DNA of 64,000 nucleotides from Serratia marcescens (GCF_029846115.1 NZ_JARVZZ010000001.1:1-64000); one strand, 5' to 3'; counted from the stretch's first letter, positions 17,996 through 27,065 are shown. A program made the numbers and translations. Notes: generated by a model from the letters alone, not told the origin.

Positions 17996-18038
17996 GTGTA
18001 CACGTGTACGCTAAAATAAAAATGTGAACGCGTGTAAC
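17996..18038. promoter_or_regulatory. Tandem palindromic operator-like sites upstream of the HD gene
   Basis: GTGTACACGTGTACG (17996-18010) contains the perfect palindrome GTACACGTGTAC. A related copy, GTGAACGCGTGTAAC, lies at 18024-18038, exactly 28 bases on. A TAAAAT -10-like box (18012-18017) lies between them, so a bound repressor could block transcription of the gene at 18107. Confidence 0.45.
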
Positions 18039-18106
18039 CATCGAAATCGCCCGCCCGGTGGTCTACAATCGTCAGGCTTCAACCCACCCACCTTGAGGTT
18101 TACACC

Positions 18107-18715
18107 ATGTCATCCGCTGTACCCGCGTTAGATTTCGGCTCAATGACCCAGGTCATCCAATTCCTGATGGAAATCGATAAGTTGAAAGGCGTGCAACGCC
18201 GCACCAAAGTGCTGGGTACCCAGCGCCAGGAAAACTCCGCCGAACACAGTTGGCACTTCGCCATCGCCGCCATGAGCCTGGCGCCCTACGCCGGTGATGA
18301 CGTAGACATTCAGCGCGTGATCCAGATGGCGCTGCTGCATGACATCGTGGAAATCGACGCCGGCGATGTGCTGGTCTACGATCTGGCGGCCCGCGCGGCG
18401 ATCCACGATCAGGAAGTGGCGGCGGCGCGCCGTCTGTTCGGCATGTTGCCGGAGGCTCAGCGCGAGTATTTCACCGCTTTATGGCAGGAATATGAAGATG
18501 GCGAAAGCGCCGATGCACGCTTCGCCTTGCTGCTGGATCGCACCATGCCGATGCTGATGAACCTGCACAATGAAGGCCAGAGCTGGGTAGAGAACGGCAT
18601 CAGCCTGGAGCAGGTGCTGGCGCGCAATGCATCAATCGCCGACGTGCACCCCGAGCTGTGGCACCACATGGAGCAACACCTGCGGGATGCGCAACGCAAA
18701 GGCTGGTTGAAGTAA
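18107..18715 (+). CDS. HD-domain phosphohydrolase (YfbR/HDDC2-like)
   Basis: 202 residues. Metal ligands of an HD domain are visible: H47 in AEHSWHFA, H78-D79 in LLHDIVEIDAGD, and a distal Asp in LLLDRTMPM. The fold resembles 5'-deoxynucleotidases of the YfbR/HDDC2 group, which hydrolyse deoxynucleoside monophosphates; substrate here is unproven. The gene stands alone, divergent from trhA, with paired palindromes in its promoter region and a hairpin after it. Confidence 0.8.
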   Translation: MSSAVPALDFGSMTQVIQFLMEIDKLKGVQRRTKVLGTQRQENSAEHSWHFAIAAMSLAPYAGDDVDIQRVIQMALLHDIVEIDAGDVLVYDLAARAAIHDQEVAAARRLFGMLPEAQREYFTALWQEYEDGESADARFALLLDRTMPMLMNLHNEGQSWVENGISLEQVLARNASIADVHPELWHHMEQHLRDAQRKGWLK

Positions 18716-18722
18716 GTGAACC

Positions 18723-18740
18723 GGGCTGCTGCCGCAGCCC
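18723..18740. terminator. Hairpin between the HD gene and the PfkB kinase
   Basis: GGGCTGC and GCAGCCC form a perfect 7 bp stem with a TGCC loop in the 32-base convergent gap. The T tract is weak. Probably a shared terminator. Confidence 0.5.
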
Positions 18741-18747
18741 TTCAACG

Positions 18748-19674
18748 TCAAGCGAACGCCCGTTGGCGTTCCAACGCCTCCTCATAGCTCGGCATCGACC
18801 CGGCCGCCCCGGCGCGCTCCACGCAGACCGCCGCGTAGGCGGCGGCGAAGCGCACCGCATCGGCTAACGGTACCTGATTCGCCAACTGCGCCGCCAGGGC
18901 GCCGTTAAACGCATCGCCCGCGCCGGTGGTGTCTTTCGGCTGCGCTGGAAACGCCGGGATCAGCTCGCTGTTTTCCCCGTCCGAGAACAACGCCCCCTGC
19001 GTGCCCAAGGTCACGATCAGCAAGCGAATGCCCTTGGCGTGCAGCACCTGCGCCGCCTGGCGCGCCGAAGCCACATCCCGCACCGGCACGCCGGTCAGCA
19101 ACGTACACTCGGTGGCGTTGGGCGTCAGCATATCGACCTGTGCCAGCAGGCTGTCCGGCACCGGCTGAAACGGCGCCGGGTTGAGAATGATGAACGTCTG
19201 CGCCTCGCGGGCGATGGCGATCACCTGCTCAATCGCCGGCAGATTGTTCTCCAGCTGGGTTAACAGAATGTCCGCCGCGGCGATTGCCGGCCGGCACTGG
19301 CGCACCTCGTCTTCGCTGACCGTCAGGTTGGCGCCGGGATCGACGGCGATCATGTTCTCCGCCTCCTCGCCGGCAACGTAGATAAGCGCATTGCCGGTCG
19401 GGCAATCGCCGGTCGAGAACAGCGTCACCGCATCGAAACCGGCGGCGGCGAGGTGGCGCCGGGCGAAGGTGCCGAAGTCGTCGCGCCCCACCTTGCCGAT
19501 ATAATGCACCCTTGCCCCAGCGCGCAGCGCAGCGGTGGCCTGGTTGGCCCCCTTACCGCCCGCGCCCATCATGCTGTTGCGGGCGATCAGCGATTCGCCG
19601 GGCAGCGGAAAGCGCGCCATGCCGGCGACGATATCCAGGTTGAACGAACCGAACACGCAGACTTTGCCTTTCAT
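18748..19674 (-). CDS. PfkB-family sugar kinase, ribokinase-like
   Basis: 308 residues, last gene of the als-like operon. The N-terminal GSFNLDIV and GGKGANQA loops bind the sugar and DTTGAGDAFNGALAA carries the catalytic aspartate and anion hole of ribokinases. It probably phosphorylates the imported sugar or an intermediate. Its ATG overlaps the stop of the ROK kinase as ATGA. Two kinases in one operon is unusual: either they act on different sugars, or one makes the 6-phosphate for AlsE and the other handles a ketose or pentose. Confidence 0.85.
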   Translation of the reverse strand: MKGKVCVFGSFNLDIVAGMARFPLPGESLIARNSMMGAGGKGANQATAALRAGARVHYIGKVGRDDFGTFARRHLAAAGFDAVTLFSTGDCPTGNALIYVAGEEAENMIAVDPGANLTVSEDEVRQCRPAIAAADILLTQLENNLPAIEQVIAIAREAQTFIILNPAPFQPVPDSLLAQVDMLTPNATECTLLTGVPVRDVASARQAAQVLHAKGIRLLIVTLGTQGALFSDGENSELIPAFPAQPKDTTGAGDAFNGALAAQLANQVPLADAVRFAAAYAAVCVERAGAAGSMPSYEEALERQRAFA

Positions 19675-20579
19675 TGCGGGTACTCCCTGCTCAATTGGAG
19701 GTGGCGCCGGGCGGCCAGGCAGGCGCCTTTGCTGCCGGTTTCATCGGTCAGGCGGCTGATGGAGATCGCCAGCCCCTGTGCCGGCTGCGGCCTGCGCAAA
19801 TGGCGGCGGATCTCCTGCTCAAGGTGTGCCAACGGGAAACCATTCATGGCGATCACGCCGCCACCCAAGATCAGCCGCTGGGGATCGAGCACGTTCATTT
19901 CGATGGCGATGGTCTGCGCCAACCGTTCGACGAAACGCTGCAAATCCGGATGATCGCCGTGGCGTTCGAACAGCCGTTCGAACGGTGTTTGCGCCGCGTT
20001 AACCCGCGCCCAGCCGGTCAGCCAATGGCCAGAGGTCAGGCTCTCGACGCAGCCCCGTTTGCCGCACGGGCACTCGCCCTGATGGCCCGGCCAGGGAATG
20101 TGCCCCAGCTCGCCGGCGGCGCCGTGCGCACCGTGGTAAAAATCGCCGTTCAGCCACAGGCTGTTGCCCATGCCGGTGCCCAGATACAGCCCCACCGCCA
20201 CCTGCGGCAGCGCCGGCAGCTGCTGCAAGTCCCACCACAGCAGGTGATTGACGTCCTTATCCATCCGCACCGGCAGCGCCAGCACATCGGCCAACAGCGC
20301 CGCCACCGGCTGGGCGTCCAGCGCCGGAATGAACGGCAGTGACAGCACCCGTGAACGGTCGCGGCTGAGGATCCCCGGCAGCCCCAGCATCACCTGCGCC
20401 ACCTGCCGATCCTCGCAATGCCCGGCGATCAGGCGGCCCAACGCCGCCAGCGGATCGGCCTGCTGCGCCCAGTCGGCGGTCGCTATCTTGCGGTATCCGC
20501 TAAACTCACCGTCATCATCCATCAACAGCAGGCGGGTATTGGTGCCGCCGACGTCTACGCCAAGAAAATGCCGCATCAT
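19671..20579 (-). CDS. alsK: ROK-family sugar kinase, D-allose kinase-like
   Basis: 302 residues. The N-terminal ATP-binding VDVGGTNTRLLLMD, GTGMGNSLWLNG, the ROK zinc motif CPCGKRGCVES and GELGH are all present. Overall resemblance and the neighbouring alsE-like gene point to AlsK, which makes D-allose 6-phosphate; N-acetylmannosamine or glucose kinases of the same family cannot be excluded. It lies 10 bases after alsE and overlaps the PfkB gene by ATGA. Confidence 0.75.
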   Translation of the reverse strand: MMRHFLGVDVGGTNTRLLLMDDDGEFSGYRKIATADWAQQADPLAALGRLIAGHCEDRQVAQVMLGLPGILSRDRSRVLSLPFIPALDAQPVAALLADVLALPVRMDKDVNHLLWWDLQQLPALPQVAVGLYLGTGMGNSLWLNGDFYHGAHGAAGELGHIPWPGHQGECPCGKRGCVESLTSGHWLTGWARVNAAQTPFERLFERHGDHPDLQRFVERLAQTIAIEMNVLDPQRLILGGGVIAMNGFPLAHLEQEIRRHLRRPQPAQGLAISISRLTDETGSKGACLAARRHLQLSREYPQ

Positions 20580-20589
20580 GTCCCCCGCC

Positions 20590-21261
20590 TCAGGCCGCCT
20601 GCCGCATCTGATCCAGCATTTTTTCCCATGCCGTCTCCAGATCCGGATCGAGGTTGAACAGCCCGGAGCTGCCGACGATCAAGACTTCCGCACCGGCGCC
20701 CATCAGATCGCGGTAGGTGCGCTGATTGCAGGATCCGTCGATCTCGATCAGATAGCTCAGGTTTTGCTGGCGTTTCAGATCGCGCAATTGGCGGATCTTC
20801 TCCAGCATTTCGGGGATAAACGGCTGCCCGGCATAGCCCGGATCGACGGTCATCACCGTAACCTTGTCCAGCAGATGAAGGTAGTGGCGGATAAACTCCA
20901 CCGGCGTGGCCGGGTTCAGCACCACCCCCACTTTTTTGCCCAGCGCGCGGATCTGGTTGATCACCCGGAACGCGTCGCGGTTGATGGTTTCGGCATGCGG
21001 GCAGATAAAGTCCGCGCCGGCGCGGGCGATCGGGTCGATAAAATCGGTCGGGTTCTCCACCATCAGATGCACGTCCAGCAGCAACGAGGTGTGCGGGCGG
21101 ATCTGTTCGATAAAGAACGGCGACAGCGTGATGTTTTTCACGTAGTGCCCGTCCATGATGTCGATATGCAGCATATCGGCGCGGCGGTTCAGCACCGCCA
21201 ACTGCTGCCGGATATCCATCAGGTTCATGCACATCAGTGAAGGTGAAATCTGGTATTTCAT
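20590..21261 (-). CDS. alsE: D-allulose-6-phosphate 3-epimerase-like protein
   Basis: 223 residues from ATG 21261, preceded by AGGA; the open frame runs 22 codons further into the permease gene. It is a ribulose-phosphate-3-epimerase-fold TIM barrel with ISPSLMCMN, HIDIMDGHYV, DVHLMVENP, VMTVDPGYAGQPF and EIDGSCN, closely resembling E. coli AlsE. AlsE interconverts D-allulose 6-phosphate and D-fructose 6-phosphate, feeding glycolysis. The metal-binding His/Asp residues are intact. Confidence 0.85.
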   Translation of the reverse strand: MKYQISPSLMCMNLMDIRQQLAVLNRRADMLHIDIMDGHYVKNITLSPFFIEQIRPHTSLLLDVHLMVENPTDFIDPIARAGADFICPHAETINRDAFRVINQIRALGKKVGVVLNPATPVEFIRHYLHLLDKVTVMTVDPGYAGQPFIPEMLEKIRQLRDLKRQQNLSYLIEIDGSCNQRTYRDLMGAGAEVLIVGSSGLFNLDPDLETAWEKMLDQMRQAA

Positions 21262-21292
21262 TAGCGTTATCCTGCGCAAAAGGGAAAAAGGA

Positions 21293-22327
21293 TCAGTGGC
21301 CCGCTGCGGCTCTGGCCTGGGCCGCACTGCGGCGCATCGCCCGCCGCTGCCGATAGCGATGGCGGAAAAACTTCAGCGCCAACACTGCGATCAGCACCGC
21401 GCCCCACATCGCCAGACTGAAATGCTGGCTGACGTTCATCAGGTTCAAACCGGTGGCGATCACTTGCAGCACCACCAGCGCCAGGACCACGCCGCTGACC
21501 CGGCCAAAACCGCCGAACGGATCGGTGCCGCCCAAAATGATCGCCAGCACCGTCAGCAGCAGATAAGAGTCGCCGTAGCCCATGCGCGCCGAGTTGAAGC
21601 GCGCCATCATCACCAGCCCGGCGATCACGCACAGCAGGCTGGAGAGGGTGTAAATGGCGATCAGCACCCGATGGGTATTCACGCCGCTGAAGTGGGTGGC
21701 GTTGATGTTGCTGCCGCTCATGTAGATGCATTTGCCGAGCCGGGTTTTCTGCAAGAACAGCGCCAGCAGCACGGCAACCGCCAGGAAGATCCACAGCGGT
21801 ACCGGCACGCCCAGCACGCGCTCGGCGCCGATAAACCGCACGATCTCCGGCATGCCGCTCAGGGCCGCACCGCGCGTCAGGTAGATGCCGATGCCGTTAA
21901 CCGTGGTCATGGTCGCCAGCGTCACCAGAATCGGATGCGCGCCGATGTAGGCCACCAGCGCGCCGGTCGCCGCGCCGATCATCACGGCCAGCAGCATCGC
22001 GGCCGCCAGCGCCAACGCCAGCCACAGCGCCTGCAGCCCCAGCCCGGCGTCCGGCGGCAGATAGCTGATGAACAGCCAGGCCATCAGCAGGCTGGTCAGG
22101 TTGGCGCTGGCGATAATGCACAGGTTCAGGCCGCCGCTGAGGATCGGGATGAACATCGCCAGGGTCAGCAGGCCCAGCTCCGGCAGCTGGAACGCCACGC
22201 TGGTGAAGGTGGCGCCGCTGAAGAAGCGCCCCGGCATCAGCAAGCTGAAGGCCAGCACCACCGCCAGCAGCAGCGCCAACAGACCGACGGCGGTGCCGTC
22301 CGGACGAAATTTCAGGTAGTTGCCCAT
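21293..22327 (-). CDS. Sugar ABC transporter permease (second of two)
   Basis: 344 residues with eight to ten membrane helices and the cytoplasmic coupling segment typical of the ribose/allose/autoinducer-2 permease family; GGTDPFGGFGRVSGV is the conserved glycine-rich loop. It follows the other permease by 10 bases. Together they most likely form a heterodimeric channel, unlike E. coli AlsC, which works alone. Confidence 0.88.
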   Translation of the reverse strand: MGNYLKFRPDGTAVGLLALLLAVVLAFSLLMPGRFFSGATFTSVAFQLPELGLLTLAMFIPILSGGLNLCIIASANLTSLLMAWLFISYLPPDAGLGLQALWLALALAAAMLLAVMIGAATGALVAYIGAHPILVTLATMTTVNGIGIYLTRGAALSGMPEIVRFIGAERVLGVPVPLWIFLAVAVLLALFLQKTRLGKCIYMSGSNINATHFSGVNTHRVLIAIYTLSSLLCVIAGLVMMARFNSARMGYGDSYLLLTVLAIILGGTDPFGGFGRVSGVVLALVVLQVIATGLNLMNVSQHFSLAMWGAVLIAVLALKFFRHRYRQRRAMRRSAAQARAAAGH

Positions 22328-22337
22328 CAGGCGCTCC

Positions 22338-23324
22338 TCAGGCGAAACCGACGTCGGTTTCTTTGCGTTTCTTGTAGTGGGTGACGGTGATCGCCGCGAC
22401 GATCACCAGGCCGATCACCACGTTCATGAAGTAGCTGGACACGCCGATCAGGTTGAGACCGTTTTTCAGCACGCCGATCAGGAATACGCCCATCAGCGTG
22501 CCGATCACGCTGCCCTTGCCGCCGTTCAGGCTGGCGCCGCCCAGCACCGCCGCCGCCAGTACGTCGAGCTCACCGCCCACCAGCGCATTGGGCACCACCT
22601 CCCCCATGCGGTACACCTGCACCAGGCCGCCGATCGCCGCCATCACGCCCAGATAGCCATAGGCGAACAGGTGCAACAGGCCGACGCGGATGCCGATGCG
22701 CCGCGCCGACTCCGCATCGCCGCCGACGGCAAACAGCTGGCGTCCGAGGTGCGTCTTGTTCAGCAGCAGCCAGGTCAGCAGCGCCACCGCCAGCATCACC
22801 AGCGTCGGCAAACCGAGCTGATAGCTCTGTTCACCCAGCTGGAACGGCAGCACGCTGCGCGGCAGCGTCCACCAGTCCGGCAGCGCGTACAGGCTGCGGC
22901 CGTTGGTCAGCCACATCAGCATGCCGAACAAGAACGCCTGCATGCTGATGGTGACGATGATCGAGACGATGCGCAGGCAGTAGATCAACAGCGCGTTGAC
23001 CATGCCCAGCGCGGCGCCGATCGCCAACGCCAGCAGAATGCTGCCCGCCGGGCTGGCCAGCCCGTAGTGGGTCGCCAGCGTGGCGATCAGGTACTGCACC
23101 ACCGAGGCCACCGCCGCGAAGGAGATATCGATGCCGCCGGTCACCAGCACCACGAACAGGCCGAGGGCGAAAATGCCGCTCACCGCATAGCTTTCGCTAA
23201 GATCGAGCAGATTTTGCACCGTTAAAAACCGATCGCTGAGCAGCGAAAAAACGATGACCGTCAGCAGCAGTACCCAGGCCAGGTAGCCTTCGTTGCCGCG
23301 CGGTTTCAGGCTGAATCTACGCAT
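22338..23324 (-). CDS. Sugar ABC transporter permease (first of two)
   Basis: 328 residues of the same permease family, with GLFVVLVTGGIDISFAAVAS in the middle and GGASLNGGKGSVIGTLMGV near the C terminus, the two most conserved stretches. It overlaps the end of the ATPase gene by 8 bases, so translation is coupled. With the next gene it gives a two-permease importer like the autoinducer-2 and rhamnose systems. Confidence 0.88.
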   Translation of the reverse strand: MRRFSLKPRGNEGYLAWVLLLTVIVFSLLSDRFLTVQNLLDLSESYAVSGIFALGLFVVLVTGGIDISFAAVASVVQYLIATLATHYGLASPAGSILLALAIGAALGMVNALLIYCLRIVSIIVTISMQAFLFGMLMWLTNGRSLYALPDWWTLPRSVLPFQLGEQSYQLGLPTLVMLAVALLTWLLLNKTHLGRQLFAVGGDAESARRIGIRVGLLHLFAYGYLGVMAAIGGLVQVYRMGEVVPNALVGGELDVLAAAVLGGASLNGGKGSVIGTLMGVFLIGVLKNGLNLIGVSSYFMNVVIGLVIVAAITVTHYKKRKETDVGFA

Positions 23325-24834
23325 TGACCGCCTCCGCCAGCTGTTGCTGGCTCACCTGCCCCGGCAGGTATTCGCCGATCACGCTGCCGCCGCTGAAGTG
23401 CAGCACCCGATCGCAGTTGTAATACACCTCCGGCACCTCGTCGGAGATCAGTAAAATGGCGATCCCCTCCTGCGCCAGCAGATGGATCAGTTGGTAGATG
23501 CTGGCCTTGGCGCCAACGTCGACGCCGACGGTCGGCGAGTCAAGGATCAGGATCCGCGGCTGGGTCAGCACCCACTTGGCCAATACGATCTTTTGCTGAT
23601 TGCCGCCGGACAGCGTCGAAACCGCCTGCTCCGGATCCGCCACCCGCACGCCAAGTTTGGCGATCCATTCCGCGACGATGCGATTCTTGCGGTAGTCGTC
23701 AATCAGGCGAAAACGCCCGCGCAGCTTATCGAGAATGGTCAGCACTGCGTTGTCCGCCACCGACTGTTGCTGCACCAGGCCGAGCGTCAGGCGATCCTCC
23801 GAGACGTAGCCGATACCGGCCTTGATCGCGTCCTCATGGCCGCGAAAGCGCACCGGTTTGCTGTCGAGGTAGAGCTTACCGCTGTCCGGCCGGGTCATGC
23901 CGAACAGGCTCAGCGCCAGCTCGGTGCGCCCGGAGCCGAGCAGCCCGCACAGCCCAAGCACCTCGCCCTGATGCAGCCGGAAGCTCACGTCCTGATACTG
24001 CCCGGTGCGGCTGAGGCGATCCGCCTCCAGCATCACCCGATCCTTATTCATGCTCGGTGACTTCAGGCGATAGTCCAGCTTCAGGCCGGTCATCAGCTCG
24101 GTCAGACGCTCGCCGGTGATCTCCGCCGCCGGCCAGGTACCGATCTTGTTGCCGTCGCGGATCACCGTGACGCGATCCGAGATCTCCAGCACCTCGTCCA
24201 GCCGGTGGCTGACGAACACCACGCAGATGCCTTTCGCTTTCAGGTAATCCACCGTGCGCAGCAGCTGATTGACCTCGGTGCGGGTCAGCGAGGCGGTCGG
24301 TTCATCCATGATCACCAGCCGCGCCTCCGCCACCAGCGCGCGACAGATCGCCACCTGCTGGCGCTGGGCGATCGGCAGCTCCGCCACCCGTTTGTCGAGA
24401 TCCAGATGGAAACTCAGCTCCTGCAGCAGGCGCTCGGCGGTGCGCCGCAGCCGCGCCGGGCGGTACCATCCCAGCAGCCCATGCAGGTTGTGCTCGAAGG
24501 CGATGTTTTCCGCCACCGTCAGGTTGGGAAACAGCGACAGATCCTGATAGATCACCTGGATTCCGAAGGCGCGCGCCTGATCCGGCGACAGCCGGCCGAA
24601 GGTTTGCCCGTCGATGGTGATGCGGCTGCCGTCGTCCGGTTGATACACGCCGGCGATCGTCTTGATCAACGTACTTTTTCCGCAGCCGTTGGTGCCGGCC
24701 AGGCAGTGCACTTCCCCCGGCATCAGCGCCAGCGAGATAGCGTTTAGCGCACGCTGCCCGCCAAAGGTCATCGACAGCTGTTGCAGCGCGATCAGCGGCG
24801 TGCCCTGCGTTGCCGTATTGCCGGAAATCGCCAT
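23317..24834 (-). CDS. Sugar ABC transporter ATP-binding protein, tandem ABC domains
   Basis: 505 residues with two ABC cassettes, as in RbsA/AlsA/LsrA. The first has Walker A GTNGCGKST near residue 50 and Walker B VIMDEPTAS. The second has a degenerate Walker A (LLGSGRTEL), signature LSGGNQQK and Walker B LILDSPTVGVD. It starts 2 bases after the binding-protein stop. It energises uptake through the two permeases. Confidence 0.93.
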   Translation of the reverse strand: MAISGNTATQGTPLIALQQLSMTFGGQRALNAISLALMPGEVHCLAGTNGCGKSTLIKTIAGVYQPDDGSRITIDGQTFGRLSPDQARAFGIQVIYQDLSLFPNLTVAENIAFEHNLHGLLGWYRPARLRRTAERLLQELSFHLDLDKRVAELPIAQRQQVAICRALVAEARLVIMDEPTASLTRTEVNQLLRTVDYLKAKGICVVFVSHRLDEVLEISDRVTVIRDGNKIGTWPAAEITGERLTELMTGLKLDYRLKSPSMNKDRVMLEADRLSRTGQYQDVSFRLHQGEVLGLCGLLGSGRTELALSLFGMTRPDSGKLYLDSKPVRFRGHEDAIKAGIGYVSEDRLTLGLVQQQSVADNAVLTILDKLRGRFRLIDDYRKNRIVAEWIAKLGVRVADPEQAVSTLSGGNQQKIVLAKWVLTQPRILILDSPTVGVDVGAKASIYQLIHLLAQEGIAILLISDEVPEVYYNCDRVLHFSGGSVIGEYLPGQVSQQQLAEAVNA

Positions 24835-24836
24835 GA

Positions 24837-25820
24837 TTACAGCCCCATCTTCACCAGCTTCGGCAGGTTTTGCTTATCCAGGCTTTCGGTGGCGTTGCCG
24901 AGAAGGGTGTGCTGCTGCGCATCCACCTGCACCTTGCCCATGCCTTCGATGGTCATGCCATCGGTGATTTTTTCTCCCTGGTGCATCATGTCGGCGATGC
25001 GCACGAACACTTCGCCGGCCACCAGCGGATTCCAGATATAACCGCCCTTGATGGCGCCACGGTTGACCAGCGAAGCGCCCTGGCCCGGGCTGAATGGCCC
25101 GATGACGCAGATATCATTGCTTTTTCCGCGGTTGAGCACCGCGCGCCCGGCGCCGATCGGCCCCTGTGAACCAAAGGCCAGCACGCCTTTCAGATCGGGA
25201 TATTTGGCCATCAGATCGTTGGTGGTGCGCACGCTGTCATCCAGCGATTCGCCCACGCCGAACTTGTCGCCCACCAGCTGCATGTTCGGATAGTGCTGCT
25301 TCTGGTAGTTGATGGCCGAGTCCGACCAGGTGATGTGCAGCGGCACCGTCAGGCTACCGACGTACACCGCATACTTGCCCTGCTCTTTCATGCAGGCGGC
25401 CAGCGCTTTCATGTGATTGACCCCGTGCTGCGAGGCGTCCACCAGCTCAAAATCCCAGTCGGCGTACTTCTGGCCGGGGGATTCGTGCACGATCACCTTG
25501 ATGCCCGCTTCCTGTGCGCGCTTGAGCACCGGCTCCAGCACCCGGGCGTCGTTCGGCACCACGCCGATGATGTCCACCTTCTGCGCGATCAGATCTTCGA
25601 TGGCGCGCACCTGCAGCGCCGGGTCCGCCGCCGTCGGCCCGACCATCCAGGCGTCGATGCCACGTTTGGCACCTTCGCTTTTGATGCCGGCCTCCATGGC
25701 GTTGAACCAGGGAATGCCGCCGATCTTCACCACCACGCCCATTTTCAGCTTGTCCGCCGCCTGCGCGGAGACCGACAGCAGCAGCGAGGCAAACAGACCG
25801 ACCAGTACGGATTTTTTCAT
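24837..25820 (-). CDS. Periplasmic sugar-binding protein of the als-like importer
   Basis: 327 residues with a clear signal peptide (cleaved after SVSAQA, about residue 21). The mature protein is a type I periplasmic binding fold of the RbsB/LsrB/RhaS kind, with IIGVVPNDARVLEPVLKRAQ and FGSQGPIGAGRAV. It is first in the transport block, after a GGAGAGAG ribosome site. The ligand is not evident from sequence; alsE and alsK suggest D-allose or D-allulose. Confidence 0.88.
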   Translation of the reverse strand: MKKSVLVGLFASLLLSVSAQAADKLKMGVVVKIGGIPWFNAMEAGIKSEGAKRGIDAWMVGPTAADPALQVRAIEDLIAQKVDIIGVVPNDARVLEPVLKRAQEAGIKVIVHESPGQKYADWDFELVDASQHGVNHMKALAACMKEQGKYAVYVGSLTVPLHITWSDSAINYQKQHYPNMQLVGDKFGVGESLDDSVRTTNDLMAKYPDLKGVLAFGSQGPIGAGRAVLNRGKSNDICVIGPFSPGQGASLVNRGAIKGGYIWNPLVAGEVFVRIADMMHQGEKITDGMTIEGMGKVQVDAQQHTLLGNATESLDKQNLPKLVKMGL

Positions 25821-25867
25821 TGTTCTCTCTCCACAAGTGTTGGCTGTAATAAGGGTTTTCGTTGTTG

Positions 25868-26686
25868 TTATCGCGCCGCCCTTTTCGCGGCGGGTGAAAC
25901 TTCAATCACGTCGACGTTGTTCCAGGCCAGTTCCTGACGAAATTCATCGTCGCTGAGCCTGTCGGTGATCAGGGTGTCTATCTCCCGGTAGTGGCAGATG
26001 CGCGCGAACGAGCGGCGGCCGAACTTGTTGCTGTCCACCAGCAGGAACTTGCGCTCCGACGCCAGCAGCATCTGCTGTTTCAACCGCGCATGATGCTCGT
26101 TGCTCTCACGGACGCCGCCGTCCTGGCAGATGCCGTGGCAGGAGAAGAACAGCTTGTTGATCACGAACTCCTTCAGCATCTGCTCCGCCAGCACGCCGAT
26201 AAAATCCTCGTACTTGGCGGAATACTCGCCCCCCAGGCCGATGGTGCGCACGTTGGCCTTGCAGGCCAGCGTCTGGATGATGTGCAGCGAGTTGGTCAGC
26301 ACCACCAGCGAGATATCCGGCAGTTGGCGCGCCAAAAACCAGCTGGTGGAGCTGCTGTCCAGCAGCAGGCAATCCCCCGGCGCGATAAATTCCAGCGCGC
26401 GTTTGGCGATGCGCGTTTTCTGCTCCGGTGCCTCGTTGCTGCGCTGGCGGAAAGATTCCCCCTGGTCTATCTCGGCGGGCACATAGGTTTTTTCCACTGC
26501 CGGCGGCTCGACGAACACCGCGCCGCCGTGGCTGCGCAGCAGCAGGCCGCGCCGTTCCAGCAAGGCCAGATCACGCCGCGCCGTCTCGATAGAGATATGG
26601 CACAGCTGCGCCACCTCCTGCACCATCACGCGGCCGCGCTGGCTCAAGACTTCGGTGATAAAGCGATGACGTTCTACAGGCAGCAT
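25868..26686 (-). CDS. DeoR-family transcriptional regulator of the als-like operon
   Basis: 272 residues from ATG 26686 (AGGAG 9 bases upstream); 25 upstream codons in the open frame are discarded. An N-terminal winged helix (RHRFITEVLSQRGRVMVQEV...ISIETARRDLALLE) is joined to a DeoRC sugar-phosphate sensor with DSSSTSWFLA and GGEY. It is the first gene of the operon, 47 bases before the binding protein, so it is likely co-transcribed and an autoregulating repressor. E. coli als uses an RpiR-type regulator instead. TGACCG repeats upstream (26904-26965) are candidate operators. Confidence 0.88.
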   Translation of the reverse strand: MLPVERHRFITEVLSQRGRVMVQEVAQLCHISIETARRDLALLERRGLLLRSHGGAVFVEPPAVEKTYVPAEIDQGESFRQRSNEAPEQKTRIAKRALEFIAPGDCLLLDSSSTSWFLARQLPDISLVVLTNSLHIIQTLACKANVRTIGLGGEYSAKYEDFIGVLAEQMLKEFVINKLFFSCHGICQDGGVRESNEHHARLKQQMLLASERKFLLVDSNKFGRRSFARICHYREIDTLITDRLSDDEFRQELAWNNVDVIEVSPAAKRAAR

Positions 26687-27015
26687 GTTTCTTTTCTCCT
26701 CCACGACGATGATTACGATATCGATTTGCCGCGCCGCGTTTTGCGCGCAGACGCAAAGCACATCGCCCCGCGATCGGGCAACGATCGCGCTGTGATAGTT
26801 GTCAAAAAAATCGGGAAGGAAATGAAATGAATAATTACGAAAGTGTGGAGTAACAGACAGTTATGATATGTGCGCGTCTTAGACAGGCAGGAGAGAAACG
26901 GTAAACGGTCACAATTCCACGTTCCGCAACATGACCGTTAATGACCGTTTTTGTGGTTTTGACCGAACGCTGCCGAGCGGCGGCTAATGCTGGTAGGCTT
27001 TACCTGAAAAGCTGC
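26687..27015. other. Promoter region of the als-like operon
   Basis: The gap between the DeoR gene and brnA. Its right half carries the TGACCG repeat cluster listed next; the left half is AT-rich with no clear hexamers. No gene seen. Confidence 0.4.
26904..26965. promoter_or_regulatory. Cluster of TGACCG(TT) repeats, candidate DeoR operators
   Basis: AACGGTCA at 26904-26911 (inverted), TGACCGTT at 26932-26939 and again at 26942-26949 (10 bases apart, one helical turn), and TGACCG at 26960-26965. All lie 218-279 bases upstream of the DeoR start. Repeated half-sites on one face suit an oligomeric repressor, but the link to this DeoR protein is inference. Confidence 0.4.
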
Positions 27016-27044
27016 AAAAAAAATCCGGTGAGAACCTCACCGGA
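27016..27044 (-). terminator. Intrinsic terminator after brnA
   Basis: On the minus strand TCCGGTGAG pairs with CTCACCGGA around a GTT loop and is followed by eight T residues. It ends the brnTA transcript and insulates the als-like promoter region. Confidence 0.88.
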
Positions 27045-27065
27045 CCGTTACCCGCCTGACACGAC

